DNA of 64,000 nt from the NCBI RefSeq assembly GCF_900110145.1, contig NZ_FOCP01000002.1:186001-250000 (forward strand), read 5' to 3'. This DNA comes from Nitrosomonas marina (GTDB lineage Bacteria > Pseudomonadota > Gammaproteobacteria > Burkholderiales > Nitrosomonadaceae). The first letter of the stretch is position 1, and the number at the start of each line of letters is the position of its first letter. The notes below the pieces were generated by a model that saw only the letters and a list, made by a program, of their open reading frames with translations, made no database searches and was not told where the DNA came from. Positions 63,671 to 64,000 of the stretch are shown piece by piece. The translations under genes were made by a program, and so were the position numbers.

Positions 63671-64000
63671 CTAATCCTTTAATCCATAAATCATACGCAA
63701 CTCCTGTATCATCTGCCGTTCATCACCTTTCCAGATACCGTGATTGCCAATATAGATATCCGCAAGCGCCTGGTGCCCGACAATACGGCGGATAAAGTTG
63801 ATGATTGTATCGGTTACATGATCGGGATTATCTGTTGCCGGAAAATGACCGGCGCGCGGCACATAACTGATTTGTACATCCTTCGTGCCCAGCGCATGTA
63901 CAAAACGCTGTGTCTGTGCCGCCGGCATCATATTGTCGTATTCGCCCCACATAATCAGTGTGGGTACCGTTATATTCTGGTATTGCACCCCGTTGGGATT
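63671..64000 (-). CDS. alpha/beta hydrolase, 5' end cut off by window
   Basis: The visible 109 residues are the C-terminal part of an alpha/beta hydrolase: a strand VPTLIMWGEYDNMMPAAQ that carries the acid residue of the triad, and YVPRAGHFPATDNPDHV with the catalytic His. The nucleophile elbow must lie beyond base 64000, where the frame is still open. The last 25 residues (GNHGIWKGDERQMIQELRM) are an unusual tail. The substrate is unknown. Confidence 0.75.
   Translation of the reverse strand, partial: NPNGVQYQNITVPTLIMWGEYDNMMPAAQTQRFVHALGTKDVQISYVPRAGHFPATDNPDHVTDTIINFIRRIVGHQALADIYIGNHGIWKGDERQMIQELRMIYGLKD

Noticed and set aside
1..64000. CRISPR arrays, tRNA and rRNA genes, phage or integrative-element ends
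   Set aside because: No spaced repeats, tRNA cloverleaf, rRNA segment, integrase or capsid gene was recognised in the window.

Overview
The window comes from the chromosome of a Gram-negative bacterium. It has LptF/LptG, a tripartite RND pump, lipoproteins and many signal peptides. Moderate G+C, gene content (GlgE pathway, CHAD-ParA-SixA group, OlsF, TPR-CHAT proteins) and the few mobile-element remains suggest a betaproteobacterium, perhaps of the Nitrosomonadaceae. That assignment is a guess. No rRNA, tRNA, CRISPR array or intact insertion sequence was seen.

Layout. 1-8 kb: a truncated D-Ala-D-Ala carboxypeptidase, a small serine hydrolase and a heavy-metal-type RND operon (outer membrane factor, adaptor, pump) closed by a strong terminator. 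8-16 kb: a co-oriented run of eight genes that combines LptF/LptG with an acetyltransferase-like protein, a MobA-like nucleotidyltransferase, a CDP-alcohol phosphatidyltransferase, a diacylglycerol-kinase-like protein, a pol-beta-type nucleotidyltransferase and a lipoprotein. This looks like an uncharacterised lipid or head-group pathway. 16-18.4 kb: an unknown membrane protein and a secreted double-PAN protein. 18.4-28.8 kb, all on the minus strand: SixA, ParA, a CYTH-like/CHAD protein, a lipid kinase, an MJ1255-type glycosyltransferase, a PGPGW membrane protein, a patatin, a PlcP-type metallophosphoesterase, a secreted metallophosphoesterase and a secreted glycerophosphodiesterase. 29-34.5 kb: a Crp/Fnr regulator, an M14 peptidase-like protein, an alpha/beta hydrolase and the bifunctional ornithine-lipid synthase OlsF. 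34.5-45.3 kb: a tight glgB-glgE-treS/maltokinase-glgC-glgX operon, the GlgE route from trehalose to branched glucan. 45.8-50 kb: a secreted phytase-like esterase and a GT-B-like protein. 50-61 kb: a 1429-residue multi-pass receptor-like protein of unknown type, a secreted caspase-like peptidase and, divergently, a secreted TPR-CHAT protein. 61-64 kb: a site-2 protease with CBS domains, a frameshifted ECF sigma gene with a decayed anti-sigma partner, an IS630 transposase remnant and a truncated hydrolase.

The main discovery is a local phosphate-starvation signature. Three near-consensus PhoB boxes (direct repeats of TGTCAT spaced 11 bp, each followed 8-10 bases later by a possible -10) lie upstream of the glycosyltransferase (23869-23886), olsF (32626-32643) and the phytase-like gene (45809-45826). 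A weaker one precedes plcP (26069-26086). Together these genes could strip phospholipid head groups (PlcP), glycosylate the freed diacylglycerol (glycosyltransferase), make phosphorus-free ornithine lipid (OlsF) and scavenge organic phosphate (phytase-like enzyme, glycerophosphodiesterase). CHAD, a polyphosphate-binding domain, and SixA lie beside them. A second point of interest is the 50-61 kb region. A 132-bp duplicate of the 3' end of the gene at 48322-49632 reappears just after the giant receptor gene, which marks that gene as an insertion or rearrangement next to a caspase/CHAT protease pair.
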